DNA from: Cyclospora cayetanensis
Lineage: Eukaryota; Apicomplexa; Conoidasida; Eucoccidiorida; Eimeriidae
DNA length: 64,000 nt
Assembly: GCF_002999335.1 (NCBI RefSeq)
Contig: NW_020312701.1
Span: 124,001-188,000, forward strand
Direction: 5' to 3'
A program made the position numbers and the translations under genes. Position 1 is the stretch's first letter; each line of letters begins with the position of its first letter. The notes below the pieces were generated by a model, which was given only the letters and a program-made list of their open reading frames with translations, was not told where the DNA came from and did no database searches. Below, piece after piece: positions 12,401 to 25,026 of the stretch.

Positions 12401-13298
12401 ATGCTCTGCTTTTGAGTTTGCAAAGAGCTTTGCAAGCTCTCAATTCGTTTGCAGCAGGTCCTGCTGCTGTTCGTCCTGCCTCCTGAGTTGGATGCCCTCT
12501 ATTCTAGTTGGGAAACAAATATTCTTGGAGGGAGCCAAGCCATAAATTAAACTGCTATATAAAGGGGCCAATGCTCGATCACGATGTGAGCGCGTCAGCA
12601 CTGGCGACTGGGCAACAGGAGTATTAGTATACAACACAAATAGGGTGATTCTGATCTTAGCATTATGTCTTCCTGGGAAGGCATAGATTGCTTTTGTTGC
12701 TCGTGAAGGTACGAATAATGGAAGTAAGCACCGAGCCACTGCCGATGCCAGTGGACCGATCGTCTAGGGACCACACAGTTTACGGTTATGGGGGATGAAT
12801 GACAAGATACTGTTCAAATAACCCGTCTTTACGTCGAATAAATAACAGAAATTACTCTTGAAATTGAAACGGCTAAGGGGTGGAACATAGTAAATTAGCA
12901 AATGGAGTGTGCGCTTGGCTTCGTGCCTATCGCGCAAAGTGACCCTTGTCGGTCTGGCTGCTGCAGGCATTTATGCTCTATTCCCCCATCTTGCCCTCTT
13001 CAAAATCTTTTGTTATAATTCTTAAGCGGGAAATAGCGCTTATAGCGACGTGAAGCTCTAAATCCAACCCTCAGTCCCTGGGGATCTAGCCTTTCATGTC
13101 GCACCTGTGCATCGGCGTATTCGGAAGGCCTACGTCCTTTTCAAGGGGTAAGGGATAAGGATTTTCATTTCAAAGTTTTCCAGCAGCGATATATAAAGTC
13201 AACTCACCGGCGCCCCCACTTCGCCGACCGTTCCCCAGTGCTGGTGTCTTGCCGAAAGTTCATGTGCTAGAGAGTCTAGGCCATACGGCCGAGGGTTT
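9449..13298. other. Gene-poor, repeat-poor region upstream of the PKS gene
   Basis: About 3.9 kb with lower GC and without CAG runs. Open frames are all short (at most about 116 codons) and lack recognisable motifs or splice-consistent partners. I found no tRNA-like or rRNA-like segment by eye. It contains one copy of a dispersed GGGTGC..GC element at 10157-10176. The last few hundred bases should hold the PKS promoter. Confidence 0.5.
10157..10176 (+). repeat. Dispersed hairpin element, copy C
   Basis: AGGGTGCAACAACGCTCACC shares the core of the copies at 35.5 and 37.9 kb but lies 25 kb away in the other gene-poor segment. Confidence 0.5.
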
Positions 13299-16200
13299 AT
13301 GGTTCGAGAGATGGAAGAGGGGGATGAATGCGTACAAAAGGCCCATGAGCTTTTCAAAGCTTATGAGGGCGCTCCCTGGCAGCAGCAGCTCCAAAGATGG
13401 GCTTTACAAGCCCCCGAAGATACTGCTATTGCAACAATAAATGCGCAGGTCAGCATTAGCGTCTTAGAGCCAGGCAAATAGCGCTTAAAGTCAATGTGCC
13501 CCCAGTGCTTCTTCGTTTTCTCCTGGAGAGATGGCCTGACGAGGCAAGGGAGTGCACCCGTTCCTAGCCTTGACGAATTGGGAAAACCAATACCAGCACT
13601 TGCTGCACTGGATGAACTTTCGCGGCCACCGGCACTTTCTTCTGTGGTGCTCTTTAAAAATCAGGGCAGTGTAACGGAACAGCTGACATTTTCAGCCTTG
13701 TGGAAGAATGCAAATTCAGCAGCAACTGTATTGCAGCAGCTGCTGCTACAGCGCAAACAGGATCCGCAAGAGACAGCCGTCGTTCTGTAGGTTTTCATTG
13801 TTACTTCTCCTATCCACGCACTTCCCTTCCATGTTTGTGTGGCCTCTGCATCTGCAATTGCCAGTGGCCTCCTGCAGCTCCTGAGGTATTTGTGTCTGCC
13901 CAGTTATTCCGAACTTCGAACTGTCTCTCCGCCGCTTAACCTGCGGCCACAACAGTACACGCCCTACTACTGCTAGTATTCCTGTGCCGCTATAATGTTT
14001 CAGGAGTATTTCAAAAGATGTTACATTCATCACTAGTTTCTTCGGTTGTCTCCTTGCTGGGGTGCCTGCGGTCCCCTTCCCTGCCCCTCGTTCTTCCTCC
14101 TCGTCTGCTCTGCAGCCTCAACGGCTTCAGCGGCAGCTGCAGCTGCTGCTAAAACAGGCCCCCGCTCCCTGGGTAGTCCTTAGCGACGATCCTAAAATGT
14201 ATGCCAGCCTGTAAACCCTCAGCTCTCCTCTGTGAACCAGACCGTCTTCAAAGCAGATGCTCTTGTCACTGCCGACACTGCAGGTCGCTGCACGAGTTGC
14301 TACAGGTGTTAGCCCTGCTGTTAATTGTTTCTCCATATATGCTAAACGTTGCAGGGGCACAGCAGCTTGCTCTGCGAGAGAAGGTGTACAGGTTCTCAAT
14401 ATCCAGGAAGCCATAGAAAAGAACCAGCAAAACTCAAGCTTTTGCAACAGCAGCAGCAACATTGCTTTGCTTCAGCTCTCCTCAGGGTCTACCGGAAGCC
14501 CTAAAGCCTGTGCCATCTCTCACGGAGCTCTTTTGTGGTCTCTGCATCTCAACTTAAGGCTTGGTGACTGGGCTACCTGCAGCAGCACCAGTAATAGTGG
14601 CTGCAGTGCCTGCAGCTGCAAGGACGTAGGACAGACTGAATACTGTTGCATCTGTTGCAGCCCTCCCTCAAAGTTCTATGTACAGCTAATGGAGAAGCAC
14701 CACGAGCTAATGAAGCTTCAAACGGGACATAGGGCCCGCTGCCTGAGCTGGTTGCCTCTCTTCCATGATATGGGGTCAGAGCCTACTGCTACCACTGCTA
14801 GTGTTGTTAATACTGATACACTTACGGTGGCCCGTCTCGTCGATTGCTTTGCATGCCGTCGCCTGTATTCAATAGCGTTGCTTTCTACTGGCTATTCCAC
14901 ATGGTCTCGGTCCTCATCCACTGTTCTAAGCCCTTCCTGCAGCAACTACGTTTTTATCCATGGGGCCTGACTCTTCTTCTGTCTAACACTGTTTCCTTGC
15001 CGAACAAAGTGCTAGTTTCCCGTCAGCCTTTGCTGTTTTGACCGTGCAGTTTCCGTTGCTTGCTGCCAATATATTTTTGGCCGTGACTCCGCCTGTTCAT
15101 GCACCCGTCCAATACTCTCTTCCTGTCCCTCTTGATGTCAGCCACCGTGCCAACGTCACCACCAGTGCCTCCTGTTTCTGTATGCCCTGCAGTCTGGTGG
15201 GGTTCGCGGTGACTGCTCTTTTTTTCGGACTCTCACTCTATCGACTTCCCACGGAGGCCTTCGCTGGGCGTCCCCATCTGTGGCTGAGGGCTGTCAGTAC
15301 TTTTGGTTGCTCCATCTCTGGTGCCCCTGATTTTGCTTTGCAGCTAGTGGCACGCAAACGATTGAAAGGTTCTCAACGATCTTTTCAGGGTGTTTCGCTT
15401 CCACATCCGAAGACTGATGGACCTCAGGAGGGTTCTTCGGATGGTCCTGCAAATGAGCCACTTGACTTAAGAAGCTTACATACACTTATCTGTGGCTCAG
15501 AGATGATACAATCCCACACTTTTACTCTTATGAATCAGGTAAAGCCTTTAAGCCCCGGAGCCTAGGCCGACCGACCATTTAAAGCCCTCAAGATTCTCAT
15601 AGATTGCAGGCCTTGTTGTCTCCAGCTGCGGCTCCATGCTGCAGGAGCAACGGCACGTAATTGTGTACTTGAAGCAGCAGTTGGTGCTGGATTAATAGGT
15701 GCTCATGACGACTTCTTCATGGCTGCCAACTGCTGATGCTCGTCCTCCTTAGGCCTTTGAGAACTCCGGCCTCAGACCTCAGGCCCTTGTTGCTGCATAC
15801 GGTCTAGCAGAACACTGCCTTGCTGTCACTACACGCCGCCGAGGCAAACGGACTTGCAGCTCCAATGGCAGTAGATTTGGTTGCTGCACAAACGATACTG
15901 TCGCAAGCTGCTCCTGCACTTCCGTAGAACCACAAGTGCTGAACTTTAGAACGGCTGACCTTGAGAGAGTAGGCCCTGCCCCCATCCTTGCGGGTCCACT
16001 GAGGATTATTTGGAATCAAGCCATAAGGGGCGGCCCTTTGCAAACATGCGCGGCAGGAGTTTGTCAAGCGTGAGAAGCATGAGTGGTCTTGCTCTTACTC
16101 AGTGAGGCCCTGAGGCCACTCCGCCTTCCTGTAATCTTTAAAACGGTGCCCCATCCTTGTTGCGCTTTAGGGATTCGCAGTTGCCGGAGATGAGATGCAG

Positions 16201-19200
16201 GAAAGTTGCCAGCAAAAGGCGCTCGTCAGCTGCGGACCCCCCAACTACGGAGTGCACAGTGAGCAGCAAACGTAGCACCAACAGCAGTTGCAACAGAATG
16301 CTCCTAAACCCCATTTGTTTGCCCTTCTCTGCTCAGCCGAAGGGCTTCAGCTTCGCACCCCACCTTCTTGCACTCTGCATCTCTGTGGCTGTGCTTGCTG
16401 CAGTTGCTGTCATTGATCTGTGCACAAGGGCGCCCCTGCCGGAGGGAGCAGTCGGGGAAGTATGTGTGTCTTCTCCTGCCCTAATGAGCTTTTACCTAGG
16501 AGAGTCTCCAGAGGCGGACTGCTTTGTGTATATAGCCGCAGGCACAGTAGCTACGGGAACATCACAGGGAGCAACAATGAAAGCAGAGACACAAAAGCGG
16601 CGTTTTCTTAGAACGGGAGACTTGGGATTCCTCTGGAGATCTGAGCTGGTTCTGACGGGACGGCTTAAGGAATGTATCATAGTAAATGGCCGCTCAATCG
16701 CGCCTCAAACCATAGAATCCGTGGCGGCAAATGCTGCGGCTTCAGCAGTGGCGGAAGGGCAGGCGCTGGTGAGGACACATGCATGCGCTGGTTTCCCTCT
16801 GGTCACTCCGAATGGGGAAGGCGTTGGTCTCGCACTGGAAGTGGAGCCAAACGGTGAGTCGTTTGCTCTCCATGACTCCATCTTTGCTGTCTCTACCTTT
16901 GCAGCTCTCTGCATGATCAATCCGCTCCTTTACCTCCTTACATCTTTGCTTCAATCCTACCTGCTTTTCTGGCTTTCCACTCTTCAGTCAGAAGCTCCCC
17001 CTTATCCTTCCTTACCCGTTTCCCTGACTTTTGCTTTCTGTGTTGCCTTGCATTGGCCGCATATAACCTTCGTGCTATCCCCACCATTGATGCTCTCTGC
17101 ATGTTTTGCACCATTCATTCTGGTGAAGGCTTCAGTGTCCTAGACCGTCATATGCCCTTTGCTTCTCATTTGCAGCAACTGAGGTGGCAATATAGGGCGT
17201 GCACCCTCACAACTGTAACTCGTGTAGCAGACGGCTAAATTCACTGCTTCTACTGCCGTTGTAACTCTTGCCGTGCGGGCTGTGCGCAGCAGCTACCTGT
17301 GGAGTGGCCATTGGCAGGGCTGTTGCCTCTGCAGTTCTGAGGGAATGCGGCATCGCGCTGCACCAGGTGTGGCTGCTGCGGCCACACTCTCTCAAAAAAA
17401 CCACCAGTGGGAAAATACAGCGCATGGCAACACGCGATTTTTTGCTGCGCCTCCAGGAGCACCAAACACAGCAGCAACGACAAGGCAACGCAGCTAGTGC
17501 GGAAGGCCATTGCATCCTGTACGCATTCACCGCCAACTCGCTACTTGCGGAGGCTCACATTAGTGCTGTTCCTACAGAGACATCATCAGTTACATCTACA
17601 AGAGTGCCAGCCGGTGATTCGGTGGCGGCTGTGCGCGAAGTGTTGCTTCGGCAACTGCAGCAATGCGTCTCCAAGACTCTAGGCGTTTATCCCGATCCCG
17701 ATGCGTCCTTGCACGAGCTCGGTATGGATTCTTTAGCTGTTGCAGAAGTCGCAGCAGCTGCTGAAGACGAGCTTCGGTTGACACTTGCCCCACAGGACGT
17801 TCTTCAGGCAGAGACTATTAGAGAACTTGCTGATCTGCTGCTAAGGCAGCAGGGGTACGCAACAATTGAAGCAGCTACAGCAGCAGTGAAGGGACGGACA
17901 GAGGCTAGGCAAGGGTTTCGTACTGAGCAGTACAGTTTTAGCACCATCAATGGGAATTTCATAGCTGCCAGTGCAGTCAGAGGCAGCAAGGGTTCGGCTG
18001 GTTGGAAGCGCCGCAGTTTACTCACTGGTGGCCTGCGGCCGCTTCGGGAGCCGTCGCTGCAGCACGAGCAAACGCAACCACTCTTGGGGATAACAGGCGC
18101 TGCCTGTCGGCTTCCTGGAGGCTGCAATGATCTGCAGAAGCTGTGGAGACACCTCTTAGAGGGCTGCATTGCTGTTGGAAATTATCCGAGTAACAGGTAC
18201 CACTTAAACCTCACGCCCAAAATCGTATTGGCAAAAGGCTTCACCTGCTTTTTGCCCACCGTTTTTTGAACTGAAGCTCCTGCAGGACCTACTGCTGATG
18301 CAGGTGTCTACCGGAGTTTGAAAAGCTGCTAGGACCTCTGGAAGGGCACTCCGTAAAGGAAACAAAGCTGCAATTGGCCTCTTGTCAGCAGACGCAAAAG
18401 GAGCGTTCCTTAAGAGGCCCTGGGTGGCTGCAGGGAGGATATCTTGAAGACGTAACTTCATTTGACTGCGCTCGCTTCGGCATTTGCGCCGCCGAGGTCC
18501 TGTAAACGCTTTCTTCAGGCGCCAATCCCTTAACTATCAAGCCGGTGGTTTCTTACTGCAGCAAGCGTGCTGCATCGCACAGAGGATACAAGCAGGACAT
18601 ACAGCTGCAGTAGCAAGACACCCTGCTGCATTCGGTGCCTGTAATGGTGCACTTAAGAGCTTAAACTTGATTGAAAGTGCAGGCATAATGCTGTTTTTCT
18701 TTGTATGTCAATCGTGCTGCCACAGGCGAGCTGCATGGATCCACAGCAGCGGCTGTTGCTGGAGACTGTCCACGAGGCAATCCAAATGGCAGGGCTCTTC
18801 ACGAAGAGGCAGCAGCAGCAAAGTCGGCAACAACAGCAATGGCCGAAGACATCCGGGCTTATTAGCGACAACACGGCAGTATACATTGGATGCAGCTCGG
18901 TTGACTGGTGCGGTTAGAACAATAGCCACAGCAACAGCAAAAGAAATGTGATCTTGTGCTGAGGAGGCCTAATAATTAGGATAGACGCTTAAAAATGTGG
19001 TTGTGCATGCAGGCGTGCGGTGCTGGATGTGGAAGTAGGGGGAGGTTACTCCTTGGCAGGCAGCGCCTCGTCACTTCTTAGCAATCGGATCTCTAGAGAA
19101 TTTGGCTTCCATGGACCTTCTCTCTCTGTTGACGCCGCCTGCGCTTCAGGACTTGCAGCGTTGCATCTTGCGCAACAACATCTGACGTCTCACGGCAACA

Positions 19201-22200
19201 ACATAAACAGCCGCAACAACAGCAAAGGCACCAAGCGGATTGGCCTCGATGGCAGCAACTGCGCTGTGGTGGGGGCGAGCAACTTGATCCTAGATATTAC
19301 AGCAGCTAGAGCATTCGCTGCTGCAGGAATTCTGTCACCCACTGGCCGCTGTAGAGCCTTTGACGCTCAAGCTGACGGATGCGTTAGGGGGGAAGCCGTC
19401 GTTGCTCTCGTGCTGGAAAGAGTAGATAGCAGCGCCTGCAGCAACCCCAGCAGCAGGGAGCACCACGTGCTGTGCTATGTAAAAGGAACAACTGTACAGC
19501 AGTCAGCTCGCACGCAGAGTGTAACAGCCCCAAGCTGCGCTTCCCAGCAGCAGTCGCTGTTGCGTGTGCTCGCAGAATCTGGTGTAGACACAGCTGACGT
19601 GTGTCTCGTGGAGGCACATGGGACAGGGACTGTCCTTGGGGATGCGGTGGAAGCCGCCGCACTTGCGGCTACTTTTGCTGGAGACACTCTACTGCCTTGC
19701 TCCTACTGCCAACGGCTACAACAGGAGGGGCGTAAAGGCCATAGACGGCCCGCAGCAGCTGCTGCTGCACACCGGCTCAGCCACGATGACGACTGGGAGG
19801 ACGTGGAGCTAGAGTATCTAAGCAGCCGCGGTTTCAGCAACAGCATCACATCTAGGCGGTGTTGCTGCAGATGCCTTGCCATCGGCTGTCTCAAACCGAG
19901 CATTGGCCATGGGGAGGCAGCAGGGGGTCCTTCAAGCCTTTTGAAAGCTGCTCTCTCTCTCCAGTATCTTCTAGTTCCTCCGAATCTGTTGCTGCAGCAG
20001 CTTCATCCAAATATTGCGCGTGCTTGGAAAGGATCGCGTTTTATCCTTCCATCTAAGCCGTTCCCCATTAACCCTAAAGTGTGGAAACCCCGTAAGAATC
20101 CCCGATATTCCAAAGGGCCCCCAGAGGAGGGCCCTATGGCGCTTATCACCTCAATGGGCTTCGGCGGAGCGCTTGCGCATGCAGTACTCAGCAGAAACCC
20201 TAATTTCGACTTTAACTTATTGCGTCAGGCGTCACTTGTCTCGTGGAAGCGTACGGCTTTTGCACTACTGCCGCTGAAGCAAGATGAAGCGCAGGAGGCC
20301 CATGGTCTTTGCAAGCTGCTACACCCCATGCTGACCTACCATTATTGGGGTCCTCCAGACGCTCTGACAGCATCAACGGCAACTGTATCAATACAGAATT
20401 CTTCGAAAGAGCCACTGTTATTTTTAAGTCGGGTATCAGCAACAGCAACATGGCAGCAGTGCTTCAGTGGCTCTTCGGTCTGTGTGAGGGGTGTCCACCC
20501 CGATACCACAGAACGAGAATTGCTTACAATGCTACTGCAGCAGCACCACCACCACCAAGGACTGCCGGGCACGCATACAGATCACTATCAGCAGCGACAG
20601 AAACGCGGTGGCTGGCACCACCTCCAGCAGCAGCACCATCAGCAACATGCATCCTGGGGTTGTGTTGTGTTCGGTGCATTTGTTGATGCATCTCTATTTG
20701 CAGTTCACGGACAGCAGCAGCACTACCAAGAGCAGGAGTCACATTATTTCAAGGGGCTTCTTGAAAGCTACCAGCTGCTGCTGCTGTTGCTACACACGCT
20801 GAAGGTACATGACCACCAGGACCAACTGCCCCCTGTACTGCTGCTTCTACAGGTACAACCTGGTAGCAGCGCCAACGGAGGCACCTGCTGCAGCACCCGC
20901 AGCACCACCTGCTCCTGCGAGGCTGCTAAATGGGCGCAAGAAGGGCTGCTACAGCTGCTGGTGCATGCCTCAGTCAGCGTGTGCTCTAACAGCAGACAGA
21001 GAGTTCGCCTTTCCATTGTAATGTACGAAGGCGATCAACGAGCGCCTCAGCAACAACCAGCTGAGGAGTGTCTGAAGGCGCTTGCTTCTGCTTCCGCAGT
21101 AGCCGGATGGCCCCAGTGTCTGCGTTATGAAGCAGGGAAGAGAGCGGTAACTTTATTGCGACTGGGAGGGCCCTCTCCCTTACCCCCGTGGGCCTCGGTG
21201 CTGCAGCACCGACGGGAAGGTCTCATGCACCTTTTTGTGTTACAGGATGCTTCGCGGCTGTTACTGGAACAGCTACAGCAGCAGCAGAAACATCAGCAGT
21301 TGGTCAAAAGCCTACAGCGGGAGAGAAAACTGCAACGAATGTATGCAGAGACTGGTGTCCGGATGCTGCAGCACGGCGAAGACGAGGCCCATAGCCCTCT
21401 GGGGCATCTCGTTTGCGTTCGTGTGCTGGCCGCTGCACTTGATGCTCAGGAGGCCCTCCAGCTGCTGAATCAGCCCGAAGGAGTGACGTGTAAGACGCAG
21501 ATCCTTCCAATCTTGTGTTTGGAAAGTGCTGCTCTCTTTACTGATTCAGACAGTCTTGCTTCTCTCCGAGTGCTAGGCTACTGCTACTGCCGGTGCTTCT
21601 GTATGATCAATGCGATTCCCTTTGCGTTTCTGTAGGTTCCCTGGGAGTTCGTTTTGCCGGCGTTGTTTGCTGCCCCCCCGCGTTCTTAGAGCCGGCGCTG
21701 CAGCAACAGCAGCAGGTGCAGCAGTATAGGCTTGGTACTGCCGTGTGTGGCGTAGCACCAGGGTGTATAGGCACTTACGTCCTGTGTCGGGAAAACCTGC
21801 TGGTCCCTGTATACCCTGGTTTCTCATACGAGGCAGCTTGCACACTTCAGCTGGACTTGGCACTGCTTCAGCAAGTACTGCAGCAACTAGGAGCAGCGGC
21901 GGTTGACGTGTCCACCCAACTGCGGGTATACATCGACAGTGCGGCGTCGGGAGCAGGTCTCCTGTTGGCTCAGTATCTGGTGTCTCAAGGAACTACTGTT
22001 GCTGCTGCTTGCCGTTCGACTCAGCAACAGCTTCTGCTAGAGCAGATTGGAGTCCAGCAGCCTTGCATGCTGCCTCCATCAGCCCATGGGGAGCAGCAAC
22101 AGCAGCTACAGCAGCAAGGGCTGCTGCAGGACGACGTAGACCTCATCGTCTATACGCATCGTGTGAACCTGAAAGAACTGCCGCTGCACCAGCTATCACT

Positions 22201-24604
22201 TGGGGGCTGGCTGCTGCAGTTAGGCTTCAAGGATCTGCAGTTGCAAGAAGAGCTGAGGCAGGAGAGGCCGGACGCCCACTATTTATGTGTGTCACCCTTC
22301 TCCCTTTGGGAGCAGCAACAGCAGTACGAGCAGAGCGCCGCGGCAGCTGTCGCAGGAGACAGCGCCAGAGCATGCACAGCTCCAAACCTCTCCAATTGGT
22401 GCAGCAAGGATTTTGAGATACTGCAGAAGGGTTGGGGCCCCCACGCGCCGGCTGCCCTACTGCGAGTATCGCAGCAGGACTCAGCAGCAGCAGCAACGGC
22501 AGCAGCCGATGCGTATGCCCTTCTTGCTTCTGAAAGCCGAGTTGGGGACGTCGTTTTGTCCCTTGATAACCTGCCGCGTAAGCTCGCTGCAGCACTGCCT
22601 GACGCTTCAGCGGGTGCTGCCCGAGAGCCTGCGGATCTGCCCGACGAGCTTGTAGCTGAGCAGGAGTGTCAAGAAGACGCTAGCCACGAGGCACCACCCC
22701 ATCTTCCCCAATGGCAAAAACATAAGGAGCAGAACAAGCAGAAATCGGAGCAGCAGGGCGATGACTTGCAACTGCTAGCAGAAGGACACCCACAATGGGT
22801 GCAATCTCCTGCTACGGTTTTGCAGGGTTGGGAAGCCGAAGGTGCATGCACAGTGCTAGTGGCAGATGCATCAAGCGGCAGCAGCAGCAGCAGCAGCAGC
22901 AACGTTGCGGTGTCTGCGTGTCGCTGGTTCCTGGGTGAGGGGGCTTCTCATGTGGTATTGCTCACTCCCCTGCTGCAACTACCGGAAGTACTACGAACTG
23001 AAGCAGGTGCCGCGATGCTGCTGCAACAGCCAAACACACAGGCGCAGCAACAGAAAGGACTATTGCCAATACACTGCAATTGTGCAGCTGCGCCAGCGAT
23101 AGCCGCTGCTTTGGATGAGCTGATGCAATTTCAAACGCTTCACCCAATACGCGCCGCGGTGTTCTTAGTAGATGAAGAGGACTGCGAAAAGCAGATCAAC
23201 AACCAAAATAGCGGCAAAAATACTTTAGCAGATGCAGCTTCTGGCGCTGGCGGAAGCGTGCAACTAGTGGAGAGAGCACGGCAGGCGAAGAACCTGCTTC
23301 AGGTGCTGCGAAGCCACCCCATAGGTGGTTCCCTGAAGTACTGGGTTTCTGTCAGCTACCGGCGCAGCCTTGCAGAGGGGCCCCCAGATGTAGCCACAGC
23401 CAAAGAGGCATCAGCAGCTGCAGCGGCGGAGGAGGGAGTGCTCCTAAGGCACGTGGCCCTGTCCACAGACACAGCGACACCTGGAGGTACCGTTTCGGCA
23501 GACGCAGTTCGTCCAACTGCAGATGTAGCGGTAGAAGCGGAAGCAGCCAAGCTTGCAGAAATCAAAGCGAACATAGAAGCAGCGAAAGCGGATGTGGCAG
23601 GGACCGAAGCAGGCATTCAAGCAACGCTTTCATCTAAGACTAGCGACCGCCCAGAACCTGCAATGCACCGCAGCTTGCACGGCCATCAGACCGCGTGCCG
23701 TCCAATCATCAGTCAGTTGCCGCTTCCTGTTGGCCGCGCAACACTGCATGCAGGGCTTTCTGCAGTTGGCAGCCTGGCCGCTGCTCAGGGTCTAGTGTCT
23801 CGCACAGCGTTCGTACACTCGGCTGGGGAGCCCTGCTGCAGCAGCAGCACCGACTGTAGCTACAGCGGCCCTTTCTCCTTCGATTCGCGGCGTACTGACA
23901 CCTGCACAACTGGAGTGCCGCACTACACGGCGCCTTCAGGTTTCTCCTCCACTGGCAACTACTGGGAGATCAGCGGCAACAGCAACAGCAGCGTGACAAT
24001 GGGAGGCTTGGTTGTCTCCGTCCTTTCGTATCTGCTACAGCAGCAACAACAGCCGCAGCAGATACATGTGCAACACAGGCTACCACCAGCAGTAGAAGAG
24101 GGCCTTGACACTCTAATGTCCTTCGAAAAACACAGAAGGCAGCGAAGACTGGGAACACCAGAGGAGCTAGAAGCCGTGCGCTGTCAGGTGTATGCTCTTG
24201 CACAGCAGCACATTCCCCCTGCAGTGCAACTGCTGCAGGATCAACCACTGCAGTACCTTGGGCTGGACAGCATCAGCAGCACGCGGCTCCTCCTATCGCT
24301 TTGCAGCTGTTTCTCGCTGCAACAACAACAGCAGCAGCAGCTCCACGAAGAATTTCTTACGGGAGAGGCTTCTGTTAATTCCCTTACACTGAAGATAGCC
24401 GCATTGATAGTTTCAGGAAGAGAAGCCGCAGCAGCAGCCAGCAGCAGAGCTAGCAGCAGAGCCAGCAGCAGAGCTAGCAGCAGAGCTAGCAGCAGAGCCA
24501 GCAGCAGAGCCAGCAGTAGAATGAGTATTGCATCAGAACACTGCAGCAGCAGACGCGGCAGCGGCAACCACCGTGCCCCTGCAGCAGTGCAGGCGCTAAA
24601 GTAG
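13299..24604 (+). CDS. Type I polyketide synthase: FAAL-ACP-KS-pseudoKR-ER-KR-ACP
   Basis: Multi-exon gene. Resolved borders: exon 1 13299-13448; donor after 14774; 15193-15538; acceptor 15753; donor after 16258; 16404-16853; donor after 18196; 18304-18496; 18726-18907; acceptor 19013; last exon 21636-24604. Order: fatty-acyl-AMP ligase (LSSGSTGSPKA, WLPLFHDMG, YGLAEHCLAV, LRTGDLGFL, LKKTTSGKIQR); ACP (GMDSL, Ser about 17730); ketosynthase with Cys (DAACASG, 19140), His (HGTGT, 19617) and His (SIGHGEAAGG, 19908); short DH-like remnant; KR structural half (20650-21250); enoyl reductase (FAGVV, then SAASGAGLLLAQY); KR-like Rossmann part (from 22810); ACP (GLDSISS); RASS repeats. No GHSxG acyltransferase is seen. 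The unit should load a fatty acid as acyl-AMP, pass it to ACP and extend it once, with malonyl supplied in trans (inference). Apicomplexan PKS/FAS proteins are known to start with such a ligase-ACP loader. Confidence 0.85.
24432..24524 (+). repeat. 12-nt tandem repeat encoding (RASS)n at the PKS C-terminus
   Basis: About seven copies of a 12-base unit (AGCAGCAGAGCT/C) encode SSRASSRA-type repeats directly after the terminal ACP. A basic Ser-rich tail follows before the stop at 24602-24604. No thioesterase or reductase domain follows the ACP. Confidence 0.85.
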
Positions 24605-25026
24605 ACGGCAGCAGCAAAGAGCTGCTGCCGCATTAAACACGCTAGCAAGCCATTCAGCCTAGCGAGTAAAGTGTGTATGCCTCCCTAAACATTTCAGTGT
24701 TTGCGGCCGCAGCTTTGTTGTAGTGTATATATATATATGAAGAGACGCTTCTGCACTAACCGTGTGTCATTTGTTTGCGCACACCAGTCCTGCTTTGGGG
24801 GAAGCTTCCACTACATCCTCAAACCAAAGCCCCACGGTTTAGAGCCGCCGTCATTCTGACTTTATGAAAGCCCAACAACTAAAAACGAAGAGCGAAGGCC
24901 GCTCTGCACATAGGAGCCTCGGCGAATGTAGCAGTCCAGGCACTCCCGGGCCTCATTCAGAGGTGTGGGCCCCACCAGAAGAGCAGACGCAGAACGCATG
25001 CCTGCATGCTGATGCAGCTGCTGCAC
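24605..25026. other. Convergent intergenic spacer
   Basis: This is the 3' flank shared by the PKS and the minus-strand gene ending at 25027. It contains a TA-dinucleotide run near 24726-24738. No coding signal was seen. Confidence 0.5.

Noticed and set aside
13249..13440. PKS start at 13249
   Set aside because: That frame does not run into the FAAL exons; the ATG at 13299 leads in phase to the donor at 13449.
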